Positions 1 through 7,749 of a stretch of DNA of 14,085 nt are shown piece after piece. The stretch's first letter is position 1, and each line of letters begins with the position of its first letter. The stretch comes from M55B165 sp964423265 (GTDB taxonomy: Bacteria; Actinomycetota; Humimicrobiia; Humimicrobiales; Humimicrobiaceae): the NCBI GenBank assembly GCA_964423265.1, contig CAYREF010000049.1, positions 1 to 14,085 on the forward strand. The letters run 5' to 3'. The notes below the pieces were generated by a model. It saw only the letters and a list, made by a program, of their open reading frames with translations. It did not search any database and was not told the DNA's origin. A program made the position numbers and the translations under genes.

Positions 1-14
1 TCTGGTGCCAGTTG

Positions 15-44
15 TAATTATAATTATATCCCAGATTATAATTA
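15..44. repeat. AT-only inverted repeat downstream of the exporter operon
   Basis: Positions 15-24 (TAATTATAAT) and 35-44 are perfect inverted copies around a 10-base spacer, beginning 26 bases past the stop codon of the second ABC gene. The stem is made only of A-T pairs and no T-run follows on the minus strand, so it would be a weak terminator at best. The rest of positions 1-69 shows nothing recognisable. Confidence 0.25.
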
Positions 45-69
45 TTAAGTTTAAATCCAGAAAAGGCAG

Positions 70-1833
70 TTAGGTCTGCAGCTGGTACTGGAACTTGTAA
101 AGCTTGTAGTATATCCCCTTTTCTTTTAGGAGGGAGCGGTGGGTTCCTTCTTCTATTATCTTTCCATGGGAAAGCACCAGGATTTTATCCACATTTTTAA
201 TGGTAGAAAGCCTGTGGGCAATTATTATACTGGTCCTATTTTCCATTATTTTCTTTAAAGCATCCTGGATAAGCGCCTCTATTTCAGAATCAATGCTAGA
301 AGTTGCCTCGTCTAAAACCAGCAATATCTCAGGGTTAAAAACCAGTGCCCGGGCAAAAGCAATGAGCTGCCTTTGTCCTACTGACAATATCTTGCCTCTC
401 TCTTTTATCTCGGTGTCATATTTTTGGGGAAGCTTCTGGATAAACTTGTGGGCATTAACATATTTTGCCGCCTGGATAACTTTTTCCCTGGGAATATCCA
501 CGTTTCCCAGCCTTATATTCTCCAGGATGCTACCTGAAAATAAAAATACGTCCTGCATTACCAGGCCAATATGTTTTCTCAGCTGCTTTAGTCCAAATTC
601 TTTTATGTCAATATTGTCAATATAGATTTTGCCTTTTTGTATATCATAAAATCTGTTCAGCAAGTTTATTATGGAAGTTTTACCCGAACCTGTTGCTCCC
701 ACAAAAGCAATACTCTGCCCGCTTTTTAAGTTAAAGGATATATCCTGTAGAACATATTCATCCCTGTTGTATGCAAACCATACGTTTTCAAACCTTATAT
801 CTCCCCTGATTTTATCTTTTTTTACCGGTTTTACAGGAGAGGTAATAGTAGGCTTTTCCTCCAGCAGCCCAAATATCCTCTCAGAAGCCGAGATAGCCTC
901 CTGCAGAATTCCGAATTTTTCGCTCAGATCGCTTATAGGGTGGAAGAATTTTTCAATATATTGAATAAACGCTACCAACGTACCAAAGGTCAGCAAATTA
1001 TGTATAACCTGTCCTCCACCATACCAGATTATGAGGGCAATGGCTAAAGTGCTAATTAGGGTAACGATAGGAAAAAATACCGCATAGTAGAAGACAGTTT
1101 TTAGGTAAGCGCCAAGATATCCCTTATTAAGGTTTTCAAACTCCTGTTCATTTTTCTTTTCCCGGTTAAATATCTTTATAGTATTAATCCCCGATATAGA
1201 TTCCTGCAGATAAGAGTTAATAGCTGAAATCTTTGCCCTTATAATCCTGAATGTTTTCCTTACTTTGGAGCGGAACACAAAAGTGGCAGCAGCCAGGAAT
1301 ATAAGGACAGAAAAAGTTATGAGCGAGAGTTTCAAATTTAAGCTAAGCATAATAGCCATTATTCCCAGAATCATAAATACATCCCCAAATAAGGTGACAA
1401 TTCCTGAAGAAAGCATCTCGTTTAGGGTTTGTACATCAGTGGTAACTCTGGTCATAATTCTTCCTACCGGGTTTTTGTCAAAGAATGACAGGGGCATCCT
1501 ATGTATGTGGGAAAAAATATCTGTCCTCATGTCATACATTATCCTCTGGCCCAAAAGTTCGGTGAAGTATTGCTGGAAATACCTTATTATAAATTCAAAT
1601 AGGATAACCAGGCCGTACAGCAGGGCTATGTAGATAAAACCCTCTAATTTGCCTGGCGTTATATACTGGTCTATGGCCAGCTTTACAAGAAAAGGACCTA
1701 GTATCTGAAGGCCTGCAGTAAGAAGAAGCATAAAAACAGTAAAAATTAGCAAAAGTTTATATGGCTTTATGTAATTTAATAGTTTTTTTACTGTTTTTCT
1801 GTCCAGGCTTTTTTCAATATTTTCTCTGCTCAT
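70..1833 (-). CDS. ABC exporter half-transporter, catalytic-site subunit (587 aa)
   Basis: Full-length fused exporter subunit: an N-terminal six-helix transmembrane domain (about residues 25-310) followed by a nucleotide-binding domain. In the latter are Walker A GATGSGKT (379-386), Q-loop Gln427, Walker B ending LLVLDE with catalytic Glu509, and switch His540, all canonical. The signature motif is degenerate: LSVGQ (483-487) instead of LSGGQ. The ATG overlaps the stop codon of the preceding gene as ATGA, and a GGAGGAAG ribosome site lies inside the end of that gene, so translation is probably coupled. With its partner it should form a heterodimer that uses ATP to move a lipid, drug or peptide out of the cytoplasm. 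The substrate cannot be read from the sequence. Family assignment is secure; pairing with the neighbour is a strong inference. Confidence 0.93.
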   Translation of the reverse strand: MSRENIEKSLDRKTVKKLLNYIKPYKLLLIFTVFMLLLTAGLQILGPFLVKLAIDQYITPGKLEGFIYIALLYGLVILFEFIIRYFQQYFTELLGQRIMYDMRTDIFSHIHRMPLSFFDKNPVGRIMTRVTTDVQTLNEMLSSGIVTLFGDVFMILGIMAIMLSLNLKLSLITFSVLIFLAAATFVFRSKVRKTFRIIRAKISAINSYLQESISGINTIKIFNREKKNEQEFENLNKGYLGAYLKTVFYYAVFFPIVTLISTLAIALIIWYGGGQVIHNLLTFGTLVAFIQYIEKFFHPISDLSEKFGILQEAISASERIFGLLEEKPTITSPVKPVKKDKIRGDIRFENVWFAYNRDEYVLQDISFNLKSGQSIAFVGATGSGKTSIINLLNRFYDIQKGKIYIDNIDIKEFGLKQLRKHIGLVMQDVFLFSGSILENIRLGNVDIPREKVIQAAKYVNAHKFIQKLPQKYDTEIKERGKILSVGQRQLIAFARALVFNPEILLVLDEATSSIDSEIEALIQDALKKIMENRTSIIIAHRLSTIKNVDKILVLSHGKIIEEGTHRSLLKEKGIYYKLYKFQYQLQT

Positions 1834-3656
1834 AGTTCTTCCTCCAGTTCTTCAGAAAGTTGCTGCCTGTAGTATAGCTTCTGGTAAATACTGCACCGGT
1901 CAAGCAATTGCTGGTGGTCTCCTATTTCAACAATTTTTCCTTCATCCATGACCATAATCAGGTCTGAATCCTTTATAGTTGATATTCTGTGAGAAACTAT
2001 GATCGTGGTTTTGCCTCTGGTATTTTTCTTTAGGTCCTTTAATATCAGTTCTTCTGTACCGGTATCAATATTGGAAAAAGAATCGTCTAATATAAGGAGG
2101 GAAGGGTCAACAAGTAATGCCCTGGCTATAGCCAGCCTTTGCTTTTGGCCACCTGAGAGGGTAACGCCGCGTTCTCCGATAACAGTATTATACCTGTCAG
2201 GGAAATCTGTTATATCTTCATGCAGGTGCGATACCCTGGAAGCATGCTCAATTTTTTTATCAATTTCACTAGCCTTAAAATTATTGGCACTACCGAATAA
2301 GATATTATCTTTGATGGACCTTGAAAATAGGAATGGCTCCTGCTTAACATAGCCAATGGAAGACCTAAGCTTTTCCAGTCTGATTTGCTTTATATTAACT
2401 CCGTCAATATATATGCTACCTTTTTGGGGGTCGTAAAGCCTGGGAATAAGGTTAAGTAGGGTTGATTTTGCGCTGCCTGTAAATCCTACTATTCCCAGTT
2501 GCATTCCCTGCCTGACTTCAAAATTTATATTTTCTACTACCCAGCCATTGCTGGGGCGCCCTGCCAAAAGCTTTTCATCCATTAGATTTTTTTGGATGTA
2601 TTCATCATAGCCGGATTTATCTCCATATTTAAAATATACATTTTCAAATTTTATGTTGCCTTTGATTTGCCCTACCTTTTTTGGCTTTACAGGTGATTTT
2701 ATTTCAGGCTCTATGTCAAATATCTTATTTATCCTCTTAATGGAAACCGAGCCTCTCTGGATAAGGTTTATAACCCATCCCAGTGAAATAAGAGGCCAGG
2801 CAATAGAGCCTATATAGGAGCTAAATTGTACAAATTGCCCCAGGGTCAAGGCTCCCCTTATAACTTGTCTTCCTCCAATAAATAAAACTACCAGTGTGCC
2901 TATGCCGCCTACGAATATCATGGATGGCCAGAACGCCGCCCTGATTTTGGCCAGGGAAAGATTCTTTTCTACATATTCCTGGTTAAGGCCAGCAAAAACC
3001 TCTTTCTCATGCTCTTCCTGGGCAAAGGATTTTATGACTTTAATTCCAGCAATGCTTTCCTGGGTTCTGGCAGAAAGTGCTGCATATTGCTCCTGGGATT
3101 TTTTAAACCGGGAGTAAAGCAGGGAGCTTAGCTTGCTTACCAGAATTGGAAGTATGGGAATGGCAATAAGCGAATACAAAGATAGTTTTATATCTATTAA
3201 AAACATCACAGTTAATGTAGAGGTGAACACGAATATGGTGTTAAAAAGATTCATTATTCCAGGACCAAGAAAGTTCCTCACTGCCTCAAGGTCGTTTGTA
3301 ATCAATGCCATAATGCTTCCAGTCCTAGTATTAGTAAAAAAAGAGGAATGTATTTTTTGAAGATGGGAAAAGAAATCAGTCCTGAGGCTATATTCAATCT
3401 TTCTGGATATACTAATAAGGAGCTTTCTCATAAAAAACCTGAAAATCCCCTGCATGCAGGCTACAGCCACCAGCATTCCGCTAAAAAGAAGGAGGTCAAC
3501 GGACTGCGGCCTGTTTTTAATACCATCGATAGCTAGCTTAAGTATCCACGGTATGAGAAGGGAGAGAAGGTCAGTTATTAAAATGCATATAATGCTTATG
3601 GTAAATGCTGGCTTGTGTTTTTTTATGTATTTTATTAATGATTTTAATTCTTTAAT
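1830..3656 (-). CDS. ABC exporter half-transporter, degenerate-site subunit (608 aa, probable ATT start)
   Basis: Partner of the overlapping downstream ABC gene. The first ATG, at 3476, would remove the first transmembrane helix and has only pyrimidines where a ribosome site should be. The frame stays open to a stop at 3689-3687. The added residues are typical exporter N-terminus, including PWILKLAIDGI near the end of helix 1. No ATG, GTG, TTG or CTG lies in that stretch. ATT at 3656-3654 has AAGGAG six bases upstream and gives 608 residues, normal for the family. The nucleotide-binding domain has an altered Walker A, GFTGSAKS (391-398), an Asp pair (524-525) where Walker B should end in Asp-Glu, a canonical LSGGQ (500-504) and switch His556. 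An extra segment of about 25 residues (roughly 344-370) sits between the A-loop region and the following strand. Family call is firm; the start codon is an inference. Confidence 0.88.
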   Translation of the reverse strand: MKELKSLIKYIKKHKPAFTISIICILITDLLSLLIPWILKLAIDGIKNRPQSVDLLLFSGMLVAVACMQGIFRFFMRKLLISISRKIEYSLRTDFFSHLQKIHSSFFTNTRTGSIMALITNDLEAVRNFLGPGIMNLFNTIFVFTSTLTVMFLIDIKLSLYSLIAIPILPILVSKLSSLLYSRFKKSQEQYAALSARTQESIAGIKVIKSFAQEEHEKEVFAGLNQEYVEKNLSLAKIRAAFWPSMIFVGGIGTLVVLFIGGRQVIRGALTLGQFVQFSSYIGSIAWPLISLGWVINLIQRGSVSIKRINKIFDIEPEIKSPVKPKKVGQIKGNIKFENVYFKYGDKSGYDEYIQKNLMDEKLLAGRPSNGWVVENINFEVRQGMQLGIVGFTGSAKSTLLNLIPRLYDPQKGSIYIDGVNIKQIRLEKLRSSIGYVKQEPFLFSRSIKDNILFGSANNFKASEIDKKIEHASRVSHLHEDITDFPDRYNTVIGERGVTLSGGQKQRLAIARALLVDPSLLILDDSFSNIDTGTEELILKDLKKNTRGKTTIIVSHRISTIKDSDLIMVMDEGKIVEIGDHQQLLDRCSIYQKLYYRQQLSEELEEEL

Positions 3657-3662
3657 TTCTGG

Positions 3663-3668
3663 CTCCTT
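3663..3668 (-). promoter_or_regulatory. Ribosome binding site that sets the ATT start of the ABC operon
   Basis: Read on the minus strand this is AAGGAG followed by a six-base spacer (ccagaa) and then ATT at 3656-3654. It is the only strong ribosome site between the upstream in-frame stop and the first ATG, and it is why the gene is started here. Confidence 0.7.
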
Positions 3669-3685
3669 ACCAAGTTTAGAGATAA

Positions 3686-3714
3686 ATTATATTATCATTG
3701 TTATTGTAAGTAAA
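3686..3714 (-). promoter_or_regulatory. Probable housekeeping promoter of the ABC operon
   Basis: On the minus strand a perfect -10 box TATAAT (3691-3686) lies 17 bases downstream of a -35-like TTTACT (3714-3709, four of six matches to TTGACA). Transcription would begin near 3680, leaving a leader of about 24 bases that holds the AAGGAG site. This placement leaves no room for a start codon further upstream and supports the ATT start. Confidence 0.6.
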
Positions 3715-3835
3715 AAAGAAAATTGGCAAAAAAGGTACTTTTTATTTATAATTTCTAAAAACTGGGAAGAAAATTATTTTTCGTTTAAAGTGAAAAATTA
3801 ATTTTGCATTTTTTAAAAAATTCTTTATAATGTTA

Positions 3836-3864
3836 TTGACAATGTTATTTTTATTATATAAACT
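3836..3864 (+). promoter_or_regulatory. Probable promoter of the hspR-dnaK heat-shock operon
   Basis: A perfect -35 box TTGACA (3836-3841) is followed by AT-rich -10 candidates: TATAAA (3857-3862, 15-base spacing) or TAAACT (3859-3864, 17-base spacing). The -35 lies in a small palindrome, ATTGACAAT (3835-3843), and between two direct copies of ATGTTATT (3830-3837 and 3842-3849). ACTTAAG at 3862-3868 resembles one half (ACTCAAG) of the HAIR site bound by actinobacterial HspR, but the other half is not present at the standard spacing. No CIRCE element is seen. Promoter call is moderate; the operator suggestion is weak. Confidence 0.5.
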
Positions 3865-3887
3865 TAAGCCAAGGTCGGTGAAAAATA

Positions 3888-4211
3888 TTGTTTAATGAAG
3901 AGGATAAAAGTTATCCGATTGAACTTGTAGCCGAGTTTCTAGGTGTTAATAGCAGGACACTGTATTATTATGAAAAATTTATGCTGGTTTGTCCCCTGCG
4001 GAGGGGCAGAAAGCGTTATTATTCAAAGAGCGATATAAAGTGGCTTGAGTATGTGAGGGAACTCATGTATGACCAGGGCATGAATTTGCGTTCTATAATT
4101 GTTTTGATTAGGAGAAGAGACAGGGTAATAATGGATAAGTGTCCTGATGATGTTGTTGATTGTTTCAAAAATTATTTGGTAAAAATTAAAGATGAAGAAG
4201 AAGATAAATAA
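3888..4211 (+). CDS. hspR: HspR-like MerR-family heat-shock regulator
   Basis: A 107-residue protein with a MerR-type winged helix-turn-helix at residues 5-70. It shows the family's landmarks: the recognition helix ending RTLYYYEK, an Arg-rich wing with RRGRKRYY, and then the helix containing YDQGMNLRS, which matches the G-V/M-N-L signature of HspR. It starts at TTG 3888 with GGTGA six bases upstream; there is no in-frame ATG near the 5' end. The tail is short and acidic. HspR represses dnaK operons by binding HAIR inverted repeats and uses DnaK as co-repressor. Here it is the first gene, 26 bases ahead of dnaK, the reverse of the dnaK-grpE-dnaJ-hspR order of Streptomyces. The role rests on motif and position; another MerR regulator of stress genes is the alternative. 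Confidence 0.78.
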   Translation: MFNEEDKSYPIELVAEFLGVNSRTLYYYEKFMLVCPLRRGRKRYYSKSDIKWLEYVRELMYDQGMNLRSIIVLIRRRDRVIMDKCPDDVVDCFKNYLVKIKDEEEDK

Positions 4212-4237
4212 AATTTAGAAAGGGAAGGTAGATATAT

Positions 4238-6190
4238 ATGGCTAAAGCAGTAGGAATTGACTTAGGAACAACAAATTCTTGTATTGCAGTTATGGAAGGC
4301 GGCAAGCCAACTGTTATACAGAATAGTGAAGGTGGAAGGACTACGCCTTCTGTGGTTGGCATTACCAAAAAAGGCGAAAGGCTGGTAGGCCAACTTGCAA
4401 AAAGGCAAGCCGCGCTGAATCCTGAGAATACTATTTATTCTATTAAAAGGTTTATAGGTAGAAAATATGGTGAAGTTGAAAGTGAAAGGAAAATAGTATC
4501 CTACAATGTATCAAAAGGTAGGAATGACCTAGCTGAAGTTAAGATGGGGGATAAAAAGTACACTCCTGAGGAAGTTTCAGCTATGATATTGCAAAAGTTG
4601 AAGAGGGATGCAGAAGATTACTTGGGCCAGGAAGCAAAGGATGCAGTTATTACTGTTCCTGCTTACTTTAATGATGCTCAAAGGCAAGCAACCAAGAATG
4701 CAGGTAAAATTGCTGGATTTAATGTTTTAAGAATCATAAATGAGCCTACAGCAGCATCCCTTGCATATGGCTTGGAGAAGAAAGGGGAAGAAAAAATACT
4801 GGTATTTGACTTAGGCGGGGGTACTTTTGATGTATCCGTGCTTGAAGTTGGAGAAGGTGTTTTTGAAGTAAAAGCAAGCCACGGGGATATGCACCTTGGC
4901 GGAGATGACTATGATGACAGGATTATGAATTACCTTGCTGATGAGTTTAAGAAAGAGCAGGGCATAGATCTGAGGAAAGACAGGCAATCCCTGCAAAGAC
5001 TGATAGAAGCATCTGAGAAGGCAAAGATAGAACTTTCAAGTGTAACTGAGACCAACGTAAGCTTGCCTTTTATTACTGCAGATGCAAATGGGCCAAAGCA
5101 TCTGGAAACGAAGATAACCAGGTCCAAATTTGAACAATTAACTGAAGACCTAACAGAAAGGTGCAAAGGGCCATTAGAAAAAGCATTAAAAGATGCAAAT
5201 CTTAAGAAAAATGAAATTGATGAAGTTATATTGGTAGGCGGGGCTACCAGGATGCCTGTGATCCAGAAATTGGTAAAAGACTATACTGGAAGAGATCCCC
5301 ACAAGGGCGTTAATCCTGATGAAGTTGTAGCTATTGGAGCAGGTGTACAGGCAGGAGTATTAAAAGGTGACGTAAAAGATGTGGTACTCCTGGATGTAAC
5401 TCCGCTTTCATTAGGCATTGAAACTCTGGGTGGAGTATTTACAAAGCTGATAGAAAGAAATACCACCATACCAACCAAGAAGAGCGAAATATTTACCACT
5501 GCTGCTGATAACCAGACTAGTGTGGATATCCATGTTCTTCAGGGTGAAAGGGAAATGGCAAAGGATAATAAAACTATTGGAAGGTTTAGACTAGATGGAA
5601 TACCCCCTGCACCAAGAGGTGTTCCCCAGATTGAAGTAACCTTTGATATAGATGCAAACGGTATAGTTAATGTATCGGCAAAAGATACTGCTACCGGAAA
5701 GGAACAAAAAATTACCATTACTGCTACTTCGCATTTGTCAGAGGACGAGATAGACAAGATGGTAAATGAAGCCAAAGAACATGCAGATGACGATAAGAAG
5801 AGAAGAGAGCTCATTGATGCTAGGAACACTGCTGACAACCTGATCTATTCAACTGAGAAATTGATGAAGGATCTGGGAGATAAGACTCCCTCAGACATGA
5901 AGTCTCAAATTGATAATCAGGTTAAGGCATTAAGGGATGTCCTGGATAAAGATAATGTAGCTGATATAAAGAGCGAAACTGAAAAACTTCAGAAGCTACA
6001 GAATGACTTATCTCAGAAGTTATATGCACAGGCTGGTGCTGGCCAGGCTGGACAAGCTGGTCCCGGCGCTGGAAGCCAGGGAGCTACCGGCGGAGGACAG
6101 CAAGGTGGCGGGCAGCAGCAAAGCGGTGAAAAAGAAGACGAAGACGTGATAGACGCTGAATTTGAAGCTGAAGATGAGGAAAACAAATAA
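4238..6190 (+). CDS. dnaK: Molecular chaperone DnaK (Hsp70)
   Basis: Complete Hsp70 of 650 residues. The ATPase domain opens with GIDLGTTNS (6-14) and carries the phosphate-2 loop DLGGGTFD (191-198). The interdomain linker VVLLD is near residue 382, followed by the peptide-binding domain and a helical lid. The C-terminus has a Gly/Gln/Ala-rich spacer of short GQAG-like repeats and ends in the acidic EDVIDAEFE motif that helps substrate handling in bacterial DnaKs. The segment at about 78-100 (after the GRKYGEVE stretch) is the insert absent from DnaKs of typical Gram-positive bacteria. The ribosome site is a GGGAAGG-type purine run before ATG. It works in the cytosol with a J-protein and GrpE to refold proteins. 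GrpE is not encoded here; the J-protein and ClpB lie downstream. Confidence 0.98.
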   Translation: MAKAVGIDLGTTNSCIAVMEGGKPTVIQNSEGGRTTPSVVGITKKGERLVGQLAKRQAALNPENTIYSIKRFIGRKYGEVESERKIVSYNVSKGRNDLAEVKMGDKKYTPEEVSAMILQKLKRDAEDYLGQEAKDAVITVPAYFNDAQRQATKNAGKIAGFNVLRIINEPTAASLAYGLEKKGEEKILVFDLGGGTFDVSVLEVGEGVFEVKASHGDMHLGGDDYDDRIMNYLADEFKKEQGIDLRKDRQSLQRLIEASEKAKIELSSVTETNVSLPFITADANGPKHLETKITRSKFEQLTEDLTERCKGPLEKALKDANLKKNEIDEVILVGGATRMPVIQKLVKDYTGRDPHKGVNPDEVVAIGAGVQAGVLKGDVKDVVLLDVTPLSLGIETLGGVFTKLIERNTTIPTKKSEIFTTAADNQTSVDIHVLQGEREMAKDNKTIGRFRLDGIPPAPRGVPQIEVTFDIDANGIVNVSAKDTATGKEQKITITATSHLSEDEIDKMVNEAKEHADDDKKRRELIDARNTADNLIYSTEKLMKDLGDKTPSDMKSQIDNQVKALRDVLDKDNVADIKSETEKLQKLQNDLSQKLYAQAGAGQAGQAGPGAGSQGATGGGQQGGGQQQSGEKEDEDVIDAEFEAEDEENK

Positions 6191-6221
6191 ACCTGACTTA
6201 TGATTGAAAGGAGGAAGTATC

Positions 6222-6656
6222 ATGCCAATTGTAAGATGGGATCCGTTTAGTGACCTTGTCCAGTTAAGAGATGAGATAGGAAGATGGTTTGAAGGAACAG
6301 AAAAAACCCAAGAGAAAAGATCTGCTGTATGGGCGCCAGAAGTAGATATAAAAGAGACTGATAAAGAGGTAACCTTAAGGGCAGATCTTCCAGGTATGAA
6401 GCTAGAAGATATAGATGTATCTGTAGAGGAAAACCAGTTAATCATTAAAGGTAAGAGAAAGTATGAAAAAGAAGAAAAGGAAAAAGATTTCGTAAGGCTG
6501 GAAAGAAGCTATGGTTCATTCTACAGGTCATTTAATATCGGTGTTCCTATTAAAGAGGATAAGATAAAGGCTTCATACAAAGATGGAGTCTTGGAGATAA
6601 ATGTTCCAAAAGCAGAAGTGAAGAGGCCGAAGAAGATACAGATTTCAGGCAAATAA
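6222..6656 (+). CDS. Small heat-shock protein, Hsp20/alpha-crystallin family
   Basis: A 144-residue small heat-shock protein. The true start is ATG 6222, opening MPIVRWDPF as in many bacterial Hsp20s; AAAGGAGG lies seven bases upstream. A TTG 18 bases earlier is in frame but would put the ribosome site inside the gene. The alpha-crystallin domain runs from about residue 42 (PEVDIKET) to 138, with DLPGMKLEDI in the middle and the signature DGVLEINVPK near the end, followed by a short tail with an I-x-I-type anchor (KIQIS). Such proteins bind unfolding polypeptides without ATP and hand them to DnaK and ClpB, both encoded in this operon. It lies 31 bases after dnaK and has none of the features of a transferred gene. 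Confidence 0.96.
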   Translation: MPIVRWDPFSDLVQLRDEIGRWFEGTEKTQEKRSAVWAPEVDIKETDKEVTLRADLPGMKLEDIDVSVEENQLIIKGKRKYEKEEKEKDFVRLERSYGSFYRSFNIGVPIKEDKIKASYKDGVLEINVPKAEVKRPKKIQISGK

Positions 6657-6684
6657 GCTTCTGCGGTAGAAAGAAATAAATAGT

Positions 6685-6720
6685 ATACCTGCCCATAGCT
6701 TAAAAGCTATGGGCAGGTAT
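6685..6720 (+). terminator. Perfect 17-bp inverted repeat between hsp20 and dnaJ
   Basis: Positions 6685-6701 and 6704-6720 are exact reverse complements (core TGCCCATAGC / GCTATGGGCA), giving a strong hairpin with a TAAA-type loop. It starts 28 bases after the hsp20 stop. Only a mildly T-rich stretch (TATTATT) follows, so it is more likely an attenuating, processing or 3'-end-protecting stem than a complete terminator. No new promoter is evident before dnaJ, so some read-through is expected. Confidence 0.6.
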
Positions 6721-6752
6721 TATTAAGAGAAAAAAACATAGGTGATTAGTAT

Positions 6753-7733
6753 ATGGTTGAATATAAGGATTACTACAAAGTTCTTGGGGTAGGAAAGAAC
6801 GCAACCCAGGATGAGATAAAAAAAGCATATAGAAAATTGGCCAGGAAATACCATCCTGATGCTAACCCTGATAATCCAAAAGCTGAAGAAAAATTTAAAG
6901 AAATAGGGGAAGCATACGAGGTATTAAAGGACCCTGAGAAAAGAAAAAGGTATGACCAGCTTGGGTCTAACTGGAAACAATATGCTAATGCTGGAAGGCC
7001 TGGTGGTGGAAGAAGAGCCTATAGCCGTGACTTTAGCGGAGCCGGATTTAATTTTGAAGATCTGGGCGGTGGAGGCTTTTCTGATTTTTTTGAAATGTTT
7101 TTTGGAAGGGGAGCTAAGGATTCTGGCTTCTCTAATTTCGGTTCCCAATTTGGAGGCCAAAGGCAAAAAACAAGAAGGCAAAATATAAAAGGGCAGGACC
7201 TTCAATCCAGTATAACTATTACTTTACGGGAAGCATATTTTGGTACCCAGAGATCTTTGAGGCTACAGAAAGGCGGAAAAACCAGGAATGTTAATGTTAA
7301 GATACCAAAAGGCATAAAAGATGGAGGAAAGATAAGAGTAGCCGGTGAAGGCAACCCTAGCCAGGCCGGAGGCCAAAGCGGAGATCTTTACTTAGTTGTA
7401 AATATAGCAGATCATCCATTTTTTACCAGGAAAGGCGATGACCTCTATTGTGAGATACCGGTTACAATTAAGGAAGCGCTTTATGGAGGGAAAATAGACA
7501 TACCCACATTTGGCGGAAAGGTTATGGCTAAACTACCTTCCAGGACTCAAGGGGGCAAAACCTTGAGACTTAAAGGCAAAGGTATGCCCAGAATAAAAAG
7601 AAAGGGAACAGGAGACCTGTATGCAAAAATCAGGATTATGCTTCCAGAGAATTTAACTAAGCAGCAAGAAAAAAGCTTAGAGGATTTTACCAAAAGTTAT
7701 GGAGAAAATCCCAGGGCTAAAATTGTTGTGTAG
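6753..7733 (+). CDS. DnaJ-family co-chaperone without zinc finger (type II, CbpA-like)
   Basis: A 326-residue J-protein. The J domain (residues 5-70) holds the essential HPD triad at 34-36, which stimulates DnaK's ATPase. A Gly/Phe-rich linker spans roughly 78-135 (clusters such as FEDLGGGGFSDFF). Two beta-barrel substrate-binding domains and a C-terminal segment fill the rest. The four CxxCxGxG zinc repeats of classical DnaJ are missing altogether; the protein contains a single cysteine. That makes it a type II (DnaJB/CbpA) protein, about 50 residues shorter than E. coli DnaJ. AGGTGA seven bases before ATG is its ribosome site. It lies between hsp20 and clpB in the chaperone operon, so it is presumably the J-partner for disaggregation. 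Whether a zinc-bearing DnaJ exists elsewhere in the genome cannot be seen. Confidence 0.95.
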   Translation: MVEYKDYYKVLGVGKNATQDEIKKAYRKLARKYHPDANPDNPKAEEKFKEIGEAYEVLKDPEKRKRYDQLGSNWKQYANAGRPGGGRRAYSRDFSGAGFNFEDLGGGGFSDFFEMFFGRGAKDSGFSNFGSQFGGQRQKTRRQNIKGQDLQSSITITLREAYFGTQRSLRLQKGGKTRNVNVKIPKGIKDGGKIRVAGEGNPSQAGGQSGDLYLVVNIADHPFFTRKGDDLYCEIPVTIKEALYGGKIDIPTFGGKVMAKLPSRTQGGKTLRLKGKGMPRIKRKGTGDLYAKIRIMLPENLTKQQEKSLEDFTKSYGENPRAKIVV

Positions 7734-7749
7734 ATAAGAGGTGAAATAA

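Noticed and set aside
3474..3476. ATG as the start of the upstream ABC subunit
   Set aside because: It would delete the first transmembrane helix, gives 548 rather than about 600 residues, and has a pyrimidine tract instead of a ribosome site.
3454..3801. Plus-strand open frame of 115 codons over the divergent promoter region
   Set aside because: It lies antisense to the N-terminus of the ABC subunit and across both promoters; the composition is that of a shadow frame.
3660..3890. CIRCE operator (HrcA site) ahead of the heat-shock operon
   Set aside because: Neither TTAGCACTC nor GAGTGCTAA is present in the region.
6204..6206. TTG as the start of the Hsp20 gene
   Set aside because: It lies just ahead of AAAGGAGG, which would then be inside the gene; ATG 6222 is properly spaced and matches the family.
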